Positions 19,126 through 28,042 of a stretch of 64,000 nt of DNA are shown piece after piece (the first letter of the stretch is position 1; each line of letters starts with the position of its first letter). This DNA comes from Xylophilus ampelinus. Lineage in GTDB: Bacteria; Pseudomonadota; Gammaproteobacteria; Burkholderiales; Burkholderiaceae_C. The stretch is from assembly GCF_003217575.1 (NCBI RefSeq), contig NZ_QJTC01000018.1:23025-87024 (forward strand), written 5' to 3'. The notes beneath the pieces were generated by a model, which was given only the letters and a program-made list of their open reading frames with translations, ran no database searches and was not told where the DNA came from. A program made the translations under genes and the position numbers.

Positions 19126-19784
19126 AGCCGGTCGATTTCCGCAGCCGCAGCCGCAGCGGCAGCGAGGCACCGGCGCGAGTGCCGGCCGCGCCACCTGTGC
19201 CCAGGCACCGCGGCAAGGGCGAGGTGCGGATCATCGGCGGGCTCTGGAAGCGTACCCGGCTGCAGGTGCCCGATCTGCCCGGCCTGCGGCCGACGCCCGA
19301 CCGCGTGCGCGAGACCCTCTTCAACTGGCTCGGCCAGGACCTGACGGGATGGCGCTGTCTGGACGCCTTCGCCGGTACCGGTGCGCTGGGGCTGGAAGCC
19401 GCGTCGCGCGGCGCGAAGCAGGTGATGCTCTGCGAGCGCCAGCCGGCGCTGGTAGACGCCTTGCGCGCCGCCTGCACCAGGCTCGAGGCCACCGCCGTCG
19501 AGGTGCGCCGGACCGACGGCATCGCCGCGCTGCGCGACGCCGCGCCGGGCAGCCTCGACCTGGTACTGCTCGATCCGCCGTTCGATGCGGGTTTGTTCGA
19601 TGCGGCCCTGGCGGCGGCCGCGCGCGCCGTATCGCCCACCGGCAGGATCTACCTGGAAGCACCGCGCCCCTGTACCGAGGCCGACCTGCGGCCGCTGGGC
19701 CTGGCGGTGTCGCGCCACCTGCGCGCGGGTGCGGTCCATGCGCACCTGCTGGTCGTCGCGGCGTCGGAGCCGGCCACCGCATAA
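19122..19784 (+). CDS. rsmD: 16S rRNA (guanine(966)-N2)-methyltransferase RsmD
   Basis: Methylates G966 of 16S rRNA in the assembled 30S particle. The body has the RsmD start (R-I-I-G-G-L-W-K-R-T-R-L), GLRPTPDRVRETLFNWL, motif I DAFAGTGALGLEA and the catalytic DPPF in LLDPPFDAG. The 5' end is uncertain: TTG at 19122 overlaps the previous stop (TTGA) and gives 220 residues with an Arg/Ser-rich head, while GTG at 19179 would give a length nearer the family norm. Coupled to the M16 pair and 103 bases ahead of coaD. Confidence 0.92.
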   Translation: MKPVDFRSRSRSGSEAPARVPAAPPVPRHRGKGEVRIIGGLWKRTRLQVPDLPGLRPTPDRVRETLFNWLGQDLTGWRCLDAFAGTGALGLEAASRGAKQVMLCERQPALVDALRAACTRLEATAVEVRRTDGIAALRDAAPGSLDLVLLDPPFDAGLFDAALAAAARAVSPTGRIYLEAPRPCTEADLRPLGLAVSRHLRAGAVHAHLLVVAASEPATA

Positions 19785-19887
19785 TCCGGCGCATCCGCAC
19801 GGCCGGGCCCGCCGGGTCCGGCCTTCGCCGGTAAGCGCAGGACACGCACCGGCGTACCGGCCGACCCGCTTCGAGGAGTTCAGTCGC

Positions 19888-20394
19888 ATGGCCCGCAACA
19901 TTGTCGCCGTCTACCCGGGTACTTTCGACCCGATCACCCTCGGCCATGAAGACGTGGTGCGCCGCGCGACCCAGTTGTTCGACCGGGTGATCGTGGCGGT
20001 GGCGGCCGGCCACCACAAGAAGACGCTGTTCGACCTGCAGGAGCGGATCGACATGGTGCGCGAGGCGGTGCGGGCCTATCCGCAGGTCGAGGTCGAGAGC
20101 TTCTCGGGCCTGCTGCGCGACTTCGTCGTGTCGCGCGGCGCCAAGGCGATGGTGCGCGGCCTGCGGGCCGTCACCGATTTCGACTACGAATTCCAGCTGG
20201 CCGGCATGAACCGCAGCCTGATGCCGGAGGTGGAAACCGTGTTTCTCACGCCCAGCGACCGTTACCAGTTCATCTCGAGCACCTTCGTCCGCGAGATCGC
20301 GATGCTGGGCGGCGAAACCGACAAGTTCGTCTCGGATGAGGTACACGCGTGCCTGCAAGGCAAGGTGCGCAGCCTGCGGCCACCCACGGCCTGA
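19888..20394 (+). CDS. coaD: Phosphopantetheine adenylyltransferase
   Basis: Fourth step of coenzyme A synthesis: transfers AMP from ATP to 4'-phosphopantetheine. The 168-residue protein has the nucleotidyltransferase signature YPGTFDPITLGHEDVVRRA at the N-terminus (T/H-x-G-H motif), GLRAVTDFDYEFQLAGMNR and the C-terminal SSTFVREIAMLGG, all hallmarks of CoaD. GAGGAG lies ahead of ATG 19888. It follows rsmD on the same strand, a pairing common in proteobacteria. Confidence 0.97.
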   Translation: MARNIVAVYPGTFDPITLGHEDVVRRATQLFDRVIVAVAAGHHKKTLFDLQERIDMVREAVRAYPQVEVESFSGLLRDFVVSRGAKAMVRGLRAVTDFDYEFQLAGMNRSLMPEVETVFLTPSDRYQFISSTFVREIAMLGGETDKFVSDEVHACLQGKVRSLRPPTA

Positions 20395-20421
20395 CGGTGC
20401 GCCGCCGGCGGCCGGTGCCGG

Positions 20422-21621
20422 CTACGGCCCCAGAGGCCGCGGTTCGGAAGGACCGACGGTAGGATCGGCGTCGGATACCGGTGGCTGCGGGTGGGCCGGC
20501 TGGCGCATGTCGTCGTGGTCGTCGACCAGCGGTTTGTCGACGCACCGGTGGATCACGTCGTGCACGAAGCGCAGCTTGCGCAACGCGCCGTTCGACAGCG
20601 CGAACGGGTAAGCGTCGTTCTGTCCCAGGCTGCGGTTGAGGCTGTTGAGCATCAGCGTCACCGGCACCCACTGGCGCACCAGTTGGTCGAAATCGGTCTC
20701 GCGCGATTCGAACGGGTTCGACACGCCGTCGGGCGGCAGCGCGGCACCGCCGGGCACGACCACGTTGGTGTGGTACGCCGCTGCCGTCTCCAGCAAATCG
20801 ACCATGTGCAGGTAATGCGCCCAGGTCTCGGCCCAGTCCTCCCACGGATGGGCGGTGGCATAGGCACTGACGAAATCGTTCTGCCAGTCGTTGCCGGAGT
20901 GGTCGGTGGCGTAGTGGCGCTCGAGCGCCGCGCCGTAGTCCTGCGAATCGTCGCCGAACACCGCACGGAAAGCCTGCAGCCCGTTTTGCGCCAGGATCAG
21001 GCGGTCCCAATAGTAATGGCCCGATTCGTGCCGCAGATGGCCCAGCAGCGTGCGGTAGGGCTCGTGCAACTGCAGCTGGCGGCGGGCCCGTTCGTCGTCG
21101 TCGGCCTCGGCGATGTTGAGGGTGATCAGTCCCTGGTTGTGGCCGGTCATCACGTTCGGCGCGCCGGGCAGATCGGCCAGGAACTGGTAGACCGGGCCAG
21201 GAACTTCGTTCGGACCCGGCTCGGTGGATGCCAGGCCCAGCCGCGCGAGCGTATAGAACAGCCGTTTCTTGGCGACCTCGATCAGGTACCAGCGGTGCTG
21301 GTTGGCCGGGATCGAGAGGTCGGGCAGCAACTGGGTCTGGCGGCAGGAGACGCAGAGCAGGTGCGGATCGTGCGACGGCACCGCGAAGTTGCAGGCATGG
21401 TGCAGGCGATTGTTGATGCACATGCGGTACGTCTGCGTGGAACGGGCGTAGGGTAGACGCTCCAGCAGTTCCTCGCCGCTGCCGTCGGTCAGCCGGGAGC
21501 TGCGCAAGGCGGCCATCGACAGGATGTCCGGCAGGAACGCGAGGCGGCTGCCGCAGTTGAGGCAGGTGACGTTCTCGAAGAAGACAGGATGTCCGCAATT
21601 GTCGCAGTTGAATATCTTCAT
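20422..21621 (-). CDS. Putative zinc metallopeptidase with N-terminal zinc ribbon
   Basis: A 399-residue cytosolic protein with no signal peptide. The N-terminus has two CxxC pairs (CDNCG, CLNCG) of a zinc ribbon, with a further C-x2-C near residue 93. The middle has a gluzincin-like HESGHYYWD motif near residue 200, fitting the putative peptidase family Peptidase_Mx. The last 30 residues are Pro/Asp-rich and poorly conserved in look. It is convergent with coaD. Substrate unknown; peptidase activity is inferred only from HExxH-type spacing. Confidence 0.75.
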   Translation of the reverse strand: MKIFNCDNCGHPVFFENVTCLNCGSRLAFLPDILSMAALRSSRLTDGSGEELLERLPYARSTQTYRMCINNRLHHACNFAVPSHDPHLLCVSCRQTQLLPDLSIPANQHRWYLIEVAKKRLFYTLARLGLASTEPGPNEVPGPVYQFLADLPGAPNVMTGHNQGLITLNIAEADDDERARRQLQLHEPYRTLLGHLRHESGHYYWDRLILAQNGLQAFRAVFGDDSQDYGAALERHYATDHSGNDWQNDFVSAYATAHPWEDWAETWAHYLHMVDLLETAAAYHTNVVVPGGAALPPDGVSNPFESRETDFDQLVRQWVPVTLMLNSLNRSLGQNDAYPFALSNGALRKLRFVHDVIHRCVDKPLVDDHDDMRQPAHPQPPVSDADPTVGPSEPRPLGP

Positions 21622-21661
21622 GGGATCCGACCGACCTGCTTTGCCTCTGCTCCATAAGCAA

Positions 21662-21695
21662 AGGCAGGGTCCGGGGTGTACCCCGGACCCTGCCT
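21662..21695 (-). terminator. Perfect hairpin downstream of the BON gene
   Basis: AGGCAGGGTCCGGGGT, two bases, ACCCCGGACCCTGCCT: a 16-bp perfect stem. On the minus strand it is followed by TTTGC rather than a long T-run. It probably ends the minus-strand stress gene run, but could also be a protein-binding dyad. Confidence 0.6.
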
Positions 21696-21744
21696 CTCCC
21701 CGTAGACCCGGCCGCGGTTCACGCGACGGGCATGCTGTCGATCC

Positions 21745-22059
21745 TTACGGACGAACGACGATATTGTTGCGAACTTCGCGCACGTTCTTGGTGTTGCGTG
21801 CGATCGTTTCCGCGGCGTTCTTCTCGGTCTGCGACTTGGCGAAGCCCGACAGTTGAACCGTGCCGTTGAGGGTTTCGACGCTGATCGCGGTGGCGGCGAC
21901 GCTCTTGTCTTCCGCCATCTTGGCCTTCACTGCAGCGGTGATGGCGGCGTCGTCCACATAGGAGCCGACGGTTTGCTGGTGACGTACGAGAGAGCAACCG
22001 GCCGTAACGACGGTGATGCCTGCGAGAGCGGCCAAAGCCAGCGCGCGAACGTATTTCAT
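21745..22059 (-). CDS. BON-domain lipoprotein (OsmY-like)
   Basis: A 104-residue periplasmic lipoprotein with a signal peptide and lipobox V-T-A-G-C, then a single BON domain (D-D-A-A-I-T-A-A-V-K-A-K... V-x-T-L-N-G-T-V-Q-L-S-G-F-A). BON proteins bind phospholipid surfaces and are often induced by osmotic or envelope stress. The start at 22059 puts the lipobox in place; an upstream extension does not look like a leader. It is the most distal gene of a minus-strand group of stress and envelope genes. Confidence 0.85.
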   Translation of the reverse strand: MKYVRALALAALAGITVVTAGCSLVRHQQTVGSYVDDAAITAAVKAKMAEDKSVAATAISVETLNGTVQLSGFAKSQTEKNAAETIARNTKNVREVRNNIVVRP

Positions 22060-22149
22060 GATGATTCCTCGGATGTAGTTGGATTGGGAAAACACGGTGC
22101 GAGAGTGGAAATTCCGCCGACGGTGCACGACTCCGGTCGGCGGCGGTGG

Positions 22150-22713
22150 TCAACGGTGGAGCCAGTCCTTCAGCTCGTCGGCATGCTCTTCTTCCTGTGC
22201 CAGTATGCCTTCCAGCATGCGGCGGGTCGTAGGATCCTTGTCGCCCACCAGATGGATCATCTGGCGATAGGCTTCGACGGCGATGCGTTCCGCGACCAGA
22301 TTGGCACGGACCATCGATTTCAGGTCGGTCGATTCGTCGTACTCCGCATGGCTGCGGGTCAGCAGCGTGCCGGGCGAGAAATCGGGGCTGCCACCGAGCT
22401 GGACGATCCGCTCGGCGATCAGGTCCGCATGCGCCGATTCTTCGTTGGCATGCACGAGGAACTCGTTGGCGATGGCCGGCGACTCTACACCGTCGGCGGT
22501 GAAATAGTGGCGCTTGTAGCGTAGCACGCACACCAGCTCGGTGGCCAGCGCGTCGTTGAGCAGCTTGACGATAGCGTCGCGGTGCGGACCGTAGCTGGGG
22601 GTGACGGCGCCGTCGTCCAGGTTGCGGGTGGCGGCCGCATTCAGTGCGGATTCGTCGAGCACCATGCTCTCGCTGCCGAAGTCTTGCGAAACGGGGTTGG
22701 AAAGATCGTTCAT
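22150..22713 (-). CDS. Ferritin-like di-iron protein
   Basis: A 187-residue bacterioferritin-like protein. After a 45-residue polar head comes a four-helix bundle with iron-ligand motifs typical of the family: E in ALATELVCVLRY, E-x-x-H in HANEESAHADLI, E in NLVAERIAVEAY and E-x-x-H in LAQEEEHADEL. It probably stores or detoxifies iron or forms a Dps-like protective particle. It is placed 14 bases downstream of the next membrane-protein gene and upstream of the BON lipoprotein, suggesting a shared stress-induced unit. Confidence 0.8.
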   Translation of the reverse strand: MNDLSNPVSQDFGSESMVLDESALNAAATRNLDDGAVTPSYGPHRDAIVKLLNDALATELVCVLRYKRHYFTADGVESPAIANEFLVHANEESAHADLIAERIVQLGGSPDFSPGTLLTRSHAEYDESTDLKSMVRANLVAERIAVEAYRQMIHLVGDKDPTTRRMLEGILAQEEEHADELKDWLHR

Positions 22714-22726
22714 CGGGGGTGTCCTT

Positions 22727-23215
22727 CTAGGGTTGTTTCTTGGATTGCGTGATCAGGGACAGCACGAAGCTGGAAGCTTGCGAAGACTTGAGGACCGCCA
22801 CCGCAAGACCGCCGATGGATACCAGCCGCCACGGCTTCGCCACCACCACCGTAGCGCCGACACCGGCGGCGATACCGAGCAGGCGAAACGGTCTGCGTTC
22901 GGCGTAATCGGCCAGGAGCGGCTCGGCGACGGCGCCCGCGGCGCGAACGGGATGGAACTCCCACCATGCGCGAACGCCGTACTTCGCAGCCGACCAGATA
23001 TTCACAGCCCGTTCGCGGACCGACACCTGTTTTACGGGTGGCGATACCTGTTCGCCGCCGATGCGCTCGTCGAAATCGACGCTCGTATCGCCTCGTTGAG
23101 CTGGTGCTGCAATGCGGCTCGGCTTCTTGGGCTTGGTCAATTGGTTGACCAAGGCTTCGCGCGAAGCCTGCAGCCTCTCCTTGGCGCTGCGCTCGTCTTT
23201 TTCGGCGGCGGTCAT
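22727..23215 (-). CDS. Membrane-associated protein of unknown function
   Basis: A 162-residue protein. The first 60 residues are polar and charged (many Lys, Arg, Glu, Pro); the rest has a W-W-E-F-H-P motif and two short hydrophobic segments (about 110-130 and 135-150), ending S-K-K-Q-P. Its start overlaps the stop of the holin-like gene (ATGA), so the two proteins are probably made together and may interact. I do not recognise a named family. Confidence 0.7.
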   Translation of the reverse strand: MTAAEKDERSAKERLQASREALVNQLTKPKKPSRIAAPAQRGDTSVDFDERIGGEQVSPPVKQVSVRERAVNIWSAAKYGVRAWWEFHPVRAAGAVAEPLLADYAERRPFRLLGIAAGVGATVVVAKPWRLVSIGGLAVAVLKSSQASSFVLSLITQSKKQP

Positions 23216-23592
23216 TTCTGCTCTCCTGCAATGCGCAGAGCCATGACGTCCGCATCGAGCTGGGCCTTGATGTCTTCGAAACGCTTGGCGGTGTTGGGCC
23301 TGCGCGCGAGGAACAGTGCGATCAGCATCACCAAGAAGACGGTGCCCGGAACCGCCAACAGCGCCCAATGGAAGCCGTGCAGCGCACCCAGCATCAACGC
23401 CACACCGGACAATACGAGAAACACACACCCCATCACCAGCACCACACCCCAGGCAGCCACCTTGACGGCGACGCCGGTCCCCATGCTCGTGAGCTCTTCC
23501 TGCAGCAAGGCGACGTAGCCGGAGACGTGTTCGACCAGAAGCTCGGGCTTGCGGATCAACACGGTGAACAGGGGATGGAGCATGGATCGCAA
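23212..23592 (-). CDS. Phage-holin-like small membrane protein
   Basis: A 126-residue protein with a polar N-terminal helix (residues 1-38) and two strong transmembrane helices (about 42-68 and 74-95), then a charged tail. This is the layout of the chromosomal putative actinobacterial-type holin-X/phage holin family proteins found in stress gene groups, not evidence of a phage. Translation is coupled to the downstream gene by an ATGA overlap. Confidence 0.65.
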   Translation of the reverse strand: MRSMLHPLFTVLIRKPELLVEHVSGYVALLQEELTSMGTGVAVKVAAWGVVLVMGCVFLVLSGVALMLGALHGFHWALLAVPGTVFLVMLIALFLARRPNTAKRFEDIKAQLDADVMALRIAGEQK

Positions 23593-23653
23593 TCAGGTCG
23601 AGAATCGGAAAGTGCCGATGAGGGCTGCACCGGACGGGGCAGCAGGGATTCGA

Positions 23654-24052
23654 TCAATAACGGTTGCGCTTAGGGGCGTCGTTGCGTGTCGCGATCAGGA
23701 TCAGGGCTGCGATCGCCGCACCGGTAGCGGCGGCGATCAGGACCGAGCGCACGGGCTGGTCGGCGACATAGCGACCGGTGGCGTCGGCGTACTGCGACAG
23801 GCGCTGCTGGGCCCTGTACTTGGCGTCGGATGCGTACTCGATGCCGCGGTTGGCCAGTTCCTGCGCGCGGGCGGTGATCTGTTCCACCAGAGGATCGACG
23901 TTCTGCCGCAGCTCGCGGACCTTGTCGCCGGCCTTGTCGATCGAATCGTTCGCGAAGTTGCGGGTCGATTCGAGGGCCTTGTCTGCGCTCTGCACGACGT
24001 CGTCGGAGATGTTGCGAGCGGAGCTTGCGGCCTTGTTGGTATTGATCGTCAT
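23654..24052 (-). CDS. DUF883 (ElaB/YqjD-type) inner-membrane protein
   Basis: A 132-residue protein with a long amphipathic helical part (residues 1-95, rich in Ala, Asp, Arg) and one C-terminal transmembrane helix with glycines followed by R-N-D-A-P-K-R-N-R. This matches DUF883 proteins such as ElaB and YqjD, which are membrane-anchored, RpoS-dependent in E. coli, and in the YqjD case bind ribosomes in stationary phase. It precedes the holin-like gene by 61 bases. Confidence 0.8.
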   Translation of the reverse strand: MTINTNKAASSARNISDDVVQSADKALESTRNFANDSIDKAGDKVRELRQNVDPLVEQITARAQELANRGIEYASDAKYRAQQRLSQYADATGRYVADQPVRSVLIAAATGAAIAALILIATRNDAPKRNRY

Positions 24053-24116
24053 GGTGGTATTCCTTTGCGTGGTTGAAAACTGATGGTGGATGTCCGCCTG
24101 CCCGCAAGCCTCGACA

Positions 24117-24281
24117 TCAACCCTTGCGGCCGCGGCCGACGAAGAAACTTACGATCGCCATCACGGCGAAGATGAAGAACAGGATCTTGGCGATGCCGAC
24201 CGCGCTCGCGGCAACGCCACCGAAACCGAAGACCGCCGCAATCAGGGCAATCACCAAGAACACCACCGTGTAATGCAGCAT
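24117..24281 (-). CDS. DUF1328 small membrane protein
   Basis: A 54-residue peptide with two transmembrane segments around a [14 protein letters not shown] loop and ending F-F-V-G-R-G-R-K-G, the DUF1328 (YtjA-like) pattern. It starts at ATG 24281 after a GAAAGGA site and overlaps no other convincing gene. It is the first gene of the minus-strand stress group and lies downstream of the histidine kinase. Confidence 0.85.
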   Translation of the reverse strand: MLHYTVVFLVIALIAAVFGFGGVAASAVGIAKILFFIFAVMAIVSFFVGRGRKG

Positions 24282-24509
24282 GAAAAGTCCTTTCTTCCGC
24301 GTGGCAGCGGGTGTCCGACGATCGGAACGCCCCCCTGGAAAGCTGACAGCAAGGGTATGCAGACAGGGGCCCAGGACCGATCAGCAGCCGGCCCGAGGCG
24401 GTGTCAGTACGCGAGGGCCGTGTCTGTAGGAATCGGCCGACAAAGTGGAGCAATCACTGCCGACATGGAACGGGTGCCGGTCCACGCAGCAGGCGCCGTG
24501 CCGAAAAGC

Positions 24510-25850
24510 TCAGCCGTGGGTCGGCAGCAGGGCCGATACGACCGTGCCCTGTCCGGGTTCCGAGCCGATCGTCAGCTGCCCGCCGGCGGCCTCGACCCGG
24601 TGCCGCATGCCGGCCAGCCCGTGCGACGCCGGTGCGATCGAATCGACCGGAAAGCCGCGCCCGTCGTCGCGCACTTCGACCCTGGCGAAGCCCGGAATCG
24701 CACGGAGCGACAATGTCACGTGGCGGGCGTCCGCATGCTTGCCGATGTTGGTGAACGACTCCTGCACCAGTCGGTAGGCCGTCAGTTCCGCCGTATCGTC
24801 GAGCTTGACCTCCTCGAGGTCGGCCGAGATCGCGAAGCCCAGCTGGTCGCCGGATTCGCGGGCGAGGATCTCCAGCGCCGCGACCAGGCCCAGGTTGGAG
24901 AGAGAGGAGGGCCGCAGGTCCTCGATAATGCGGCGCTTCAGCGCGATGCCGCTGTTGAGCGTTTCGGTCAGGTGCAGCATGCGCTCGTTGAGTTCGGGCG
25001 ACTCGGTGCCCACCCGCGACTTGATGCGGGCCACGTCCAGCTTGGCCGCCGTCAGCAGCGAGCCCAGCTCGTCGTGCAGTTCGCGGGCCAGGTGGGCACG
25101 CTCTTCCTCGCGGACCTGCTGGAGATGGGTGGCCAGCTCGGTCAGGCGCGCGGTGCGTTCGCGCACCTGCAATTCCAGCCCGTTGCGCTCCTGCTCCAAC
25201 AGGTCCTTCTGTCGGCGATGCGAGGCCTTCAGGGCCGTGGTCTGCCGCAGGTACATCGAGAAGGCCAGCAGCCCGGCCAGTGCCACGCCCGCGATGCCCA
25301 GCCGCGACAGCTGGAGCGCGCGCACCACCTGCTGCTGCCCCGCGTCGACCGCGTCGTGCGTTTGGGCCATCAGCGTGGAGGTGAGGCCCCGGATCGCATC
25401 CATGTGCTCGCGGCCGATGTCGGTCAGCAACACGAAGCGCCACGCATCCTGGTTACCTTGCTTGCGCAGGGTCACGGCGAGGTCGATCTCCGCAAGCTTC
25501 CGGGTGAGCTCGCGATTCAGATCTTCCAGGGTGGCGGTGCGCTCCGGGGTGGTGCCATAGAGCTGTTGCAGCTCTTCCATCGTCTGGCCGATGCCAGAGA
25601 AGGCTTTGTCGTACGGTTCGAGGTAGCGGGTCTCTCCGGTGAGAAGGTAGCCGCGTTGCCCGGTTTCGGCATCGAGCACCTGCGTCATCAGCTTGCCGAG
25701 CGTGGTACGGATGCTCTGCGCCTGCGCGATTTCCTGCAGGGCCTCATGGGAGCGGCGGTAACCGGTTTCGTTGATGCCGATCAACAAAGCGGCCGCCAGA
25801 ACGGCCGCCGGCAGGCGCAGCAGCAGACCGGGTATCGAAAACCTTCCCAT
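24510..25850 (-). CDS. CHASE3-domain sensor histidine kinase (HisKA_3 type)
   Basis: A 446-residue membrane sensor. It has transmembrane helices at about 8-25 and 185-203 flanking a periplasmic CHASE3 domain (E-T-G-Q-R-G-Y-L-L-T-G motif near residue 62), then a coiled coil, the HisKA_3 phosphoacceptor HLARELHDELGSLL (His near residue 265) and an HATPase domain with DDGRGFP and SHGLAGMRHRVEAAGG. It is divergent from a LuxR-type response regulator 130 bases away, its likely partner. The neighbouring stress genes are plausible targets. Ligand unknown. Confidence 0.92.
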   Translation of the reverse strand: MGRFSIPGLLLRLPAAVLAAALLIGINETGYRRSHEALQEIAQAQSIRTTLGKLMTQVLDAETGQRGYLLTGETRYLEPYDKAFSGIGQTMEELQQLYGTTPERTATLEDLNRELTRKLAEIDLAVTLRKQGNQDAWRFVLLTDIGREHMDAIRGLTSTLMAQTHDAVDAGQQQVVRALQLSRLGIAGVALAGLLAFSMYLRQTTALKASHRRQKDLLEQERNGLELQVRERTARLTELATHLQQVREEERAHLARELHDELGSLLTAAKLDVARIKSRVGTESPELNERMLHLTETLNSGIALKRRIIEDLRPSSLSNLGLVAALEILARESGDQLGFAISADLEEVKLDDTAELTAYRLVQESFTNIGKHADARHVTLSLRAIPGFARVEVRDDGRGFPVDSIAPASHGLAGMRHRVEAAGGQLTIGSEPGQGTVVSALLPTHG

Positions 25851-25980
25851 GCGAACTCCGGTGGGCAGAATAATTCGTCAATAATCCAAGACGCAAATAG
25901 AGACCCCGCAGCCGGCCGCCGAAAGCTTTGCGTGGGGCATTGTGCTCCCGCCCGGCAGCCCGACGCAGAAAGACACGGAA

Positions 25981-26613
25981 ATGATCAAAATTGGAATTGT
26001 GGATGACCATGCCATCGTGCGATCCGGACTCAAGCAGTTCTTCTCCGACCATGTAGACCTGCGTGTCGTGGGAGAGGCCGGCAACGGACGCGAGGCCATC
26101 GACTTGATCCGCAACACCGAGATCGACGTGTTGGTGATGGATCTGTCGATGCCCGGCCAGACCGGTCTGGACGCGCTCGGCATGATCCGCGCCAAGGCTC
26201 CGGACGTCGGCATCCTGATCCTCAGCGGCTATCCCGAGGAGCACTATGCGATGAACCTGATTCGCCAGGGCGCGAGCGGCTACCTGAACAAGGAATGCGA
26301 GCCGATCGAGATCGTCAACGCGATCCGCACCATCTCGCTCGGCCGCCGCTACATCACGCCCGCCGTGGCGGATCTGCTGGCCCAGCAGCTCAACCGCAAG
26401 GACGACGCGCCTGTCCATGAATCGCTGTCGGAGCGGGAATTCCAGGTGTTCCTGAAGCTCGCCAAGGGCGAAACGGCGGGCGACATCGCCAAGTCGCTGT
26501 CGTTGAGCGTGAAAACGGTGAGCACCTACCGCACCCGCCTGATGGAGAAGATGAATCTCGCCTCCAACAGCGACCTGACGTACTACGCTCTCAAGAACAA
26601 GCTGATCGATTGA
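25981..26613 (+). CDS. NarL/FixJ-type response regulator
   Basis: A 210-residue protein with an N-terminal receiver (DDH near residue 9, phospho-acceptor Asp in LVMDLSMPG near residue 55, Lys in GYLNKECEP) and a C-terminal LuxR helix-turn-helix (LSEREFQVFLKLAKGE... VKTVSTYRTRLMEKM). It is divergent from the CHASE3 histidine kinase and probably takes its phosphate from it. The start at 25981 is right before the receiver fold; an upstream extension lacks a ribosome binding site. Confidence 0.95.
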   Translation: MIKIGIVDDHAIVRSGLKQFFSDHVDLRVVGEAGNGREAIDLIRNTEIDVLVMDLSMPGQTGLDALGMIRAKAPDVGILILSGYPEEHYAMNLIRQGASGYLNKECEPIEIVNAIRTISLGRRYITPAVADLLAQQLNRKDDAPVHESLSEREFQVFLKLAKGETAGDIAKSLSLSVKTVSTYRTRLMEKMNLASNSDLTYYALKNKLID

Positions 26614-26693
26614 TCTGCCGGCAGGACGCGTTGCCCGGCTTGCGGCCGGCGCGCGGTCGATGGCCGGGCACAGGGCAGGCTCGGCCAGAGTCC

Positions 26694-27128
26694 CTACCGG
26701 CCGCGGATGCTGCCGGCGGTCGGGCGAAAGTCGACTCGTGCCTGCGCCTTGCCCTGCAGAAGGCAGTAATCCACCAGGGCGTCGATTTCGTTGGATTTGT
26801 CGAATACCGCGTCGGCACCGAGTTGCGTGCACCGCGCGCGGATATCGCTCGTGGCGTAGTTGCTGAGTACCACGACCCGCTGATGGCGGGCACGCTCGCG
26901 ACAGGCAGCGAGCAGTCCCAGTCCGCTGCCCTGCTTCAGGAACAGGTCGACGATCACCATGGACCACTGGTCCGCACAGGCCCGAAGCCACCGCGTACCC
27001 TCGGACTCTGCCTCTGCCATTCCCACCACCTGGATACCTGCAAGCTCTTCCAGCGTTCCAATCAGGTTTTCGCGAATGGTCGCGTTGTCTTCGACGATAT
27101 AAGTCTTGAATCCCAAAATGGTGTCCAT
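26694..27128 (-). CDS. Stand-alone receiver-domain response regulator
   Basis: A 144-residue protein with one receiver domain: acidic pair in YIVEDNATIRE, phospho-acceptor Asp in MVIVDLFLKQGSG, the conserved Ser/Thr position in VVVLSNYA and Lys in VFDKSNEID. No output domain follows, so it may act as a phosphate sink or by protein contact. It is convergent with the LuxR-type regulator and near the CHASE3 kinase, which suggests one signalling network. Confidence 0.85.
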   Translation of the reverse strand: MDTILGFKTYIVEDNATIRENLIGTLEELAGIQVVGMAEAESEGTRWLRACADQWSMVIVDLFLKQGSGLGLLAACRERARHQRVVVLSNYATSDIRARCTQLGADAVFDKSNEIDALVDYCLLQGKAQARVDFRPTAGSIRGR

Positions 27129-27370
27129 ATGGCGTTGGCGTTCCAGAACCAACGCCTCCATCGGGACGTTTGGCAAGCCGGGCCAAGCGACTGTACGCAC
27201 GAATCCGCGGAGGTGGTGCCAGCCATACCACAGGCGTTTTGTCGGGCATGTCCTACGAGCCCAAGGCGCTCCGCGGCGTCTGCGTCCGGTTCCGAGCTGT
27301 AGGCAGGGGCTGACCCGGAGTGACGGACAGAGCTGACGGCCGCACGGGCCTGAACTGCATACATTTCCTA

Positions 27371-28015
27371 ATGCCACAATCTTTCAGCAGCCTGCACGGA
27401 AACAGTGTGTTTTCGGTCCGTCAACCGCTGGTAGCCCGCATCCGCCGCATGGTGGCTTCGGCCATGGTCGCCTCGTTTTTCGGGGGCCTCGCATACGCAG
27501 CGGAGGATGCACCTGCTCTGTCCGCCGTCGCATCGGTCGACCTGCTGCGTTATGCAGGCACCTGGTACGAAATCGCCCGCATTCCCAACTTCTTCCAGCG
27601 CAAATGCGTCTCCGATGTGAGCGCCAACTACGCGCCGCAGACCGATGGCACGGTGACGGTCACCAATCGCTGCCGCCGGGCCGACGGCGAAGTCGAAGCC
27701 GTGGTTGGCCAGGCCCGACGGCCAAGCGTGCGCGGCGAGCCGATTCCCGACGAGGGCAAGCTCCGGGTCCGGTTCGCGCCCCGCTGGCTCGCCTTCATTC
27801 CGGCCGTGTGGGGCGATTACTGGATCCTCTCGCTCGATCCGCAGTACACCATGTCGCTGGTCGGCACACCCGACCGCCATTACCTCTGGCTGTTGTCGCG
27901 CTATCCCACGGTCGGCCCGGACGTGGTGGACGAGTGGCTCGCCAGGGCGCAGGCATTGGGTTTCGACATCACCCACGTCGTGCGCGCCGCGGCCCCTACC
28001 GATACCCCCGATTGA
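27371..28015 (+). CDS. Lipocalin (Blc-like), exported
   Basis: A 214-residue protein with an N-terminal hydrophobic leader ending near L-A-Y-A and the lipocalin signature GTWYEIARIPNFFQRKC at about residue 64, then YWILSLDPQYTMSLVG and LWLLSRYP, the Blc-type second and third conserved blocks. No lipobox is seen, so it looks periplasmic rather than a lipoprotein. Bacterial lipocalins of this group bind fatty acids or lysophospholipids and are linked to membrane stress. An ATG at 27450 would give a tighter signal peptide and is an alternative start. Confidence 0.9.
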   Translation: MPQSFSSLHGNSVFSVRQPLVARIRRMVASAMVASFFGGLAYAAEDAPALSAVASVDLLRYAGTWYEIARIPNFFQRKCVSDVSANYAPQTDGTVTVTNRCRRADGEVEAVVGQARRPSVRGEPIPDEGKLRVRFAPRWLAFIPAVWGDYWILSLDPQYTMSLVGTPDRHYLWLLSRYPTVGPDVVDEWLARAQALGFDITHVVRAAAPTDTPD

Positions 28016-28042
28016 GGCGCGCATCCGCAGGCCGAAAATTCC

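Noticed and set aside
19131..19170. CAGCCG-type trinucleotide repetition at the rsmD start
   Set aside because: Low-complexity Arg/Ser codons in an uncertain N-terminal extension; not a perfect array.
23212..23592. Prophage suggested by the holin-like gene
   Set aside because: No other phage gene is near; this holin-like family is common in chromosomal stress clusters.
24049..24453. A 134-codon frame over the DUF1328 gene
   Set aside because: It runs in another phase, has no family features and covers the clear 54-residue DUF1328 protein.
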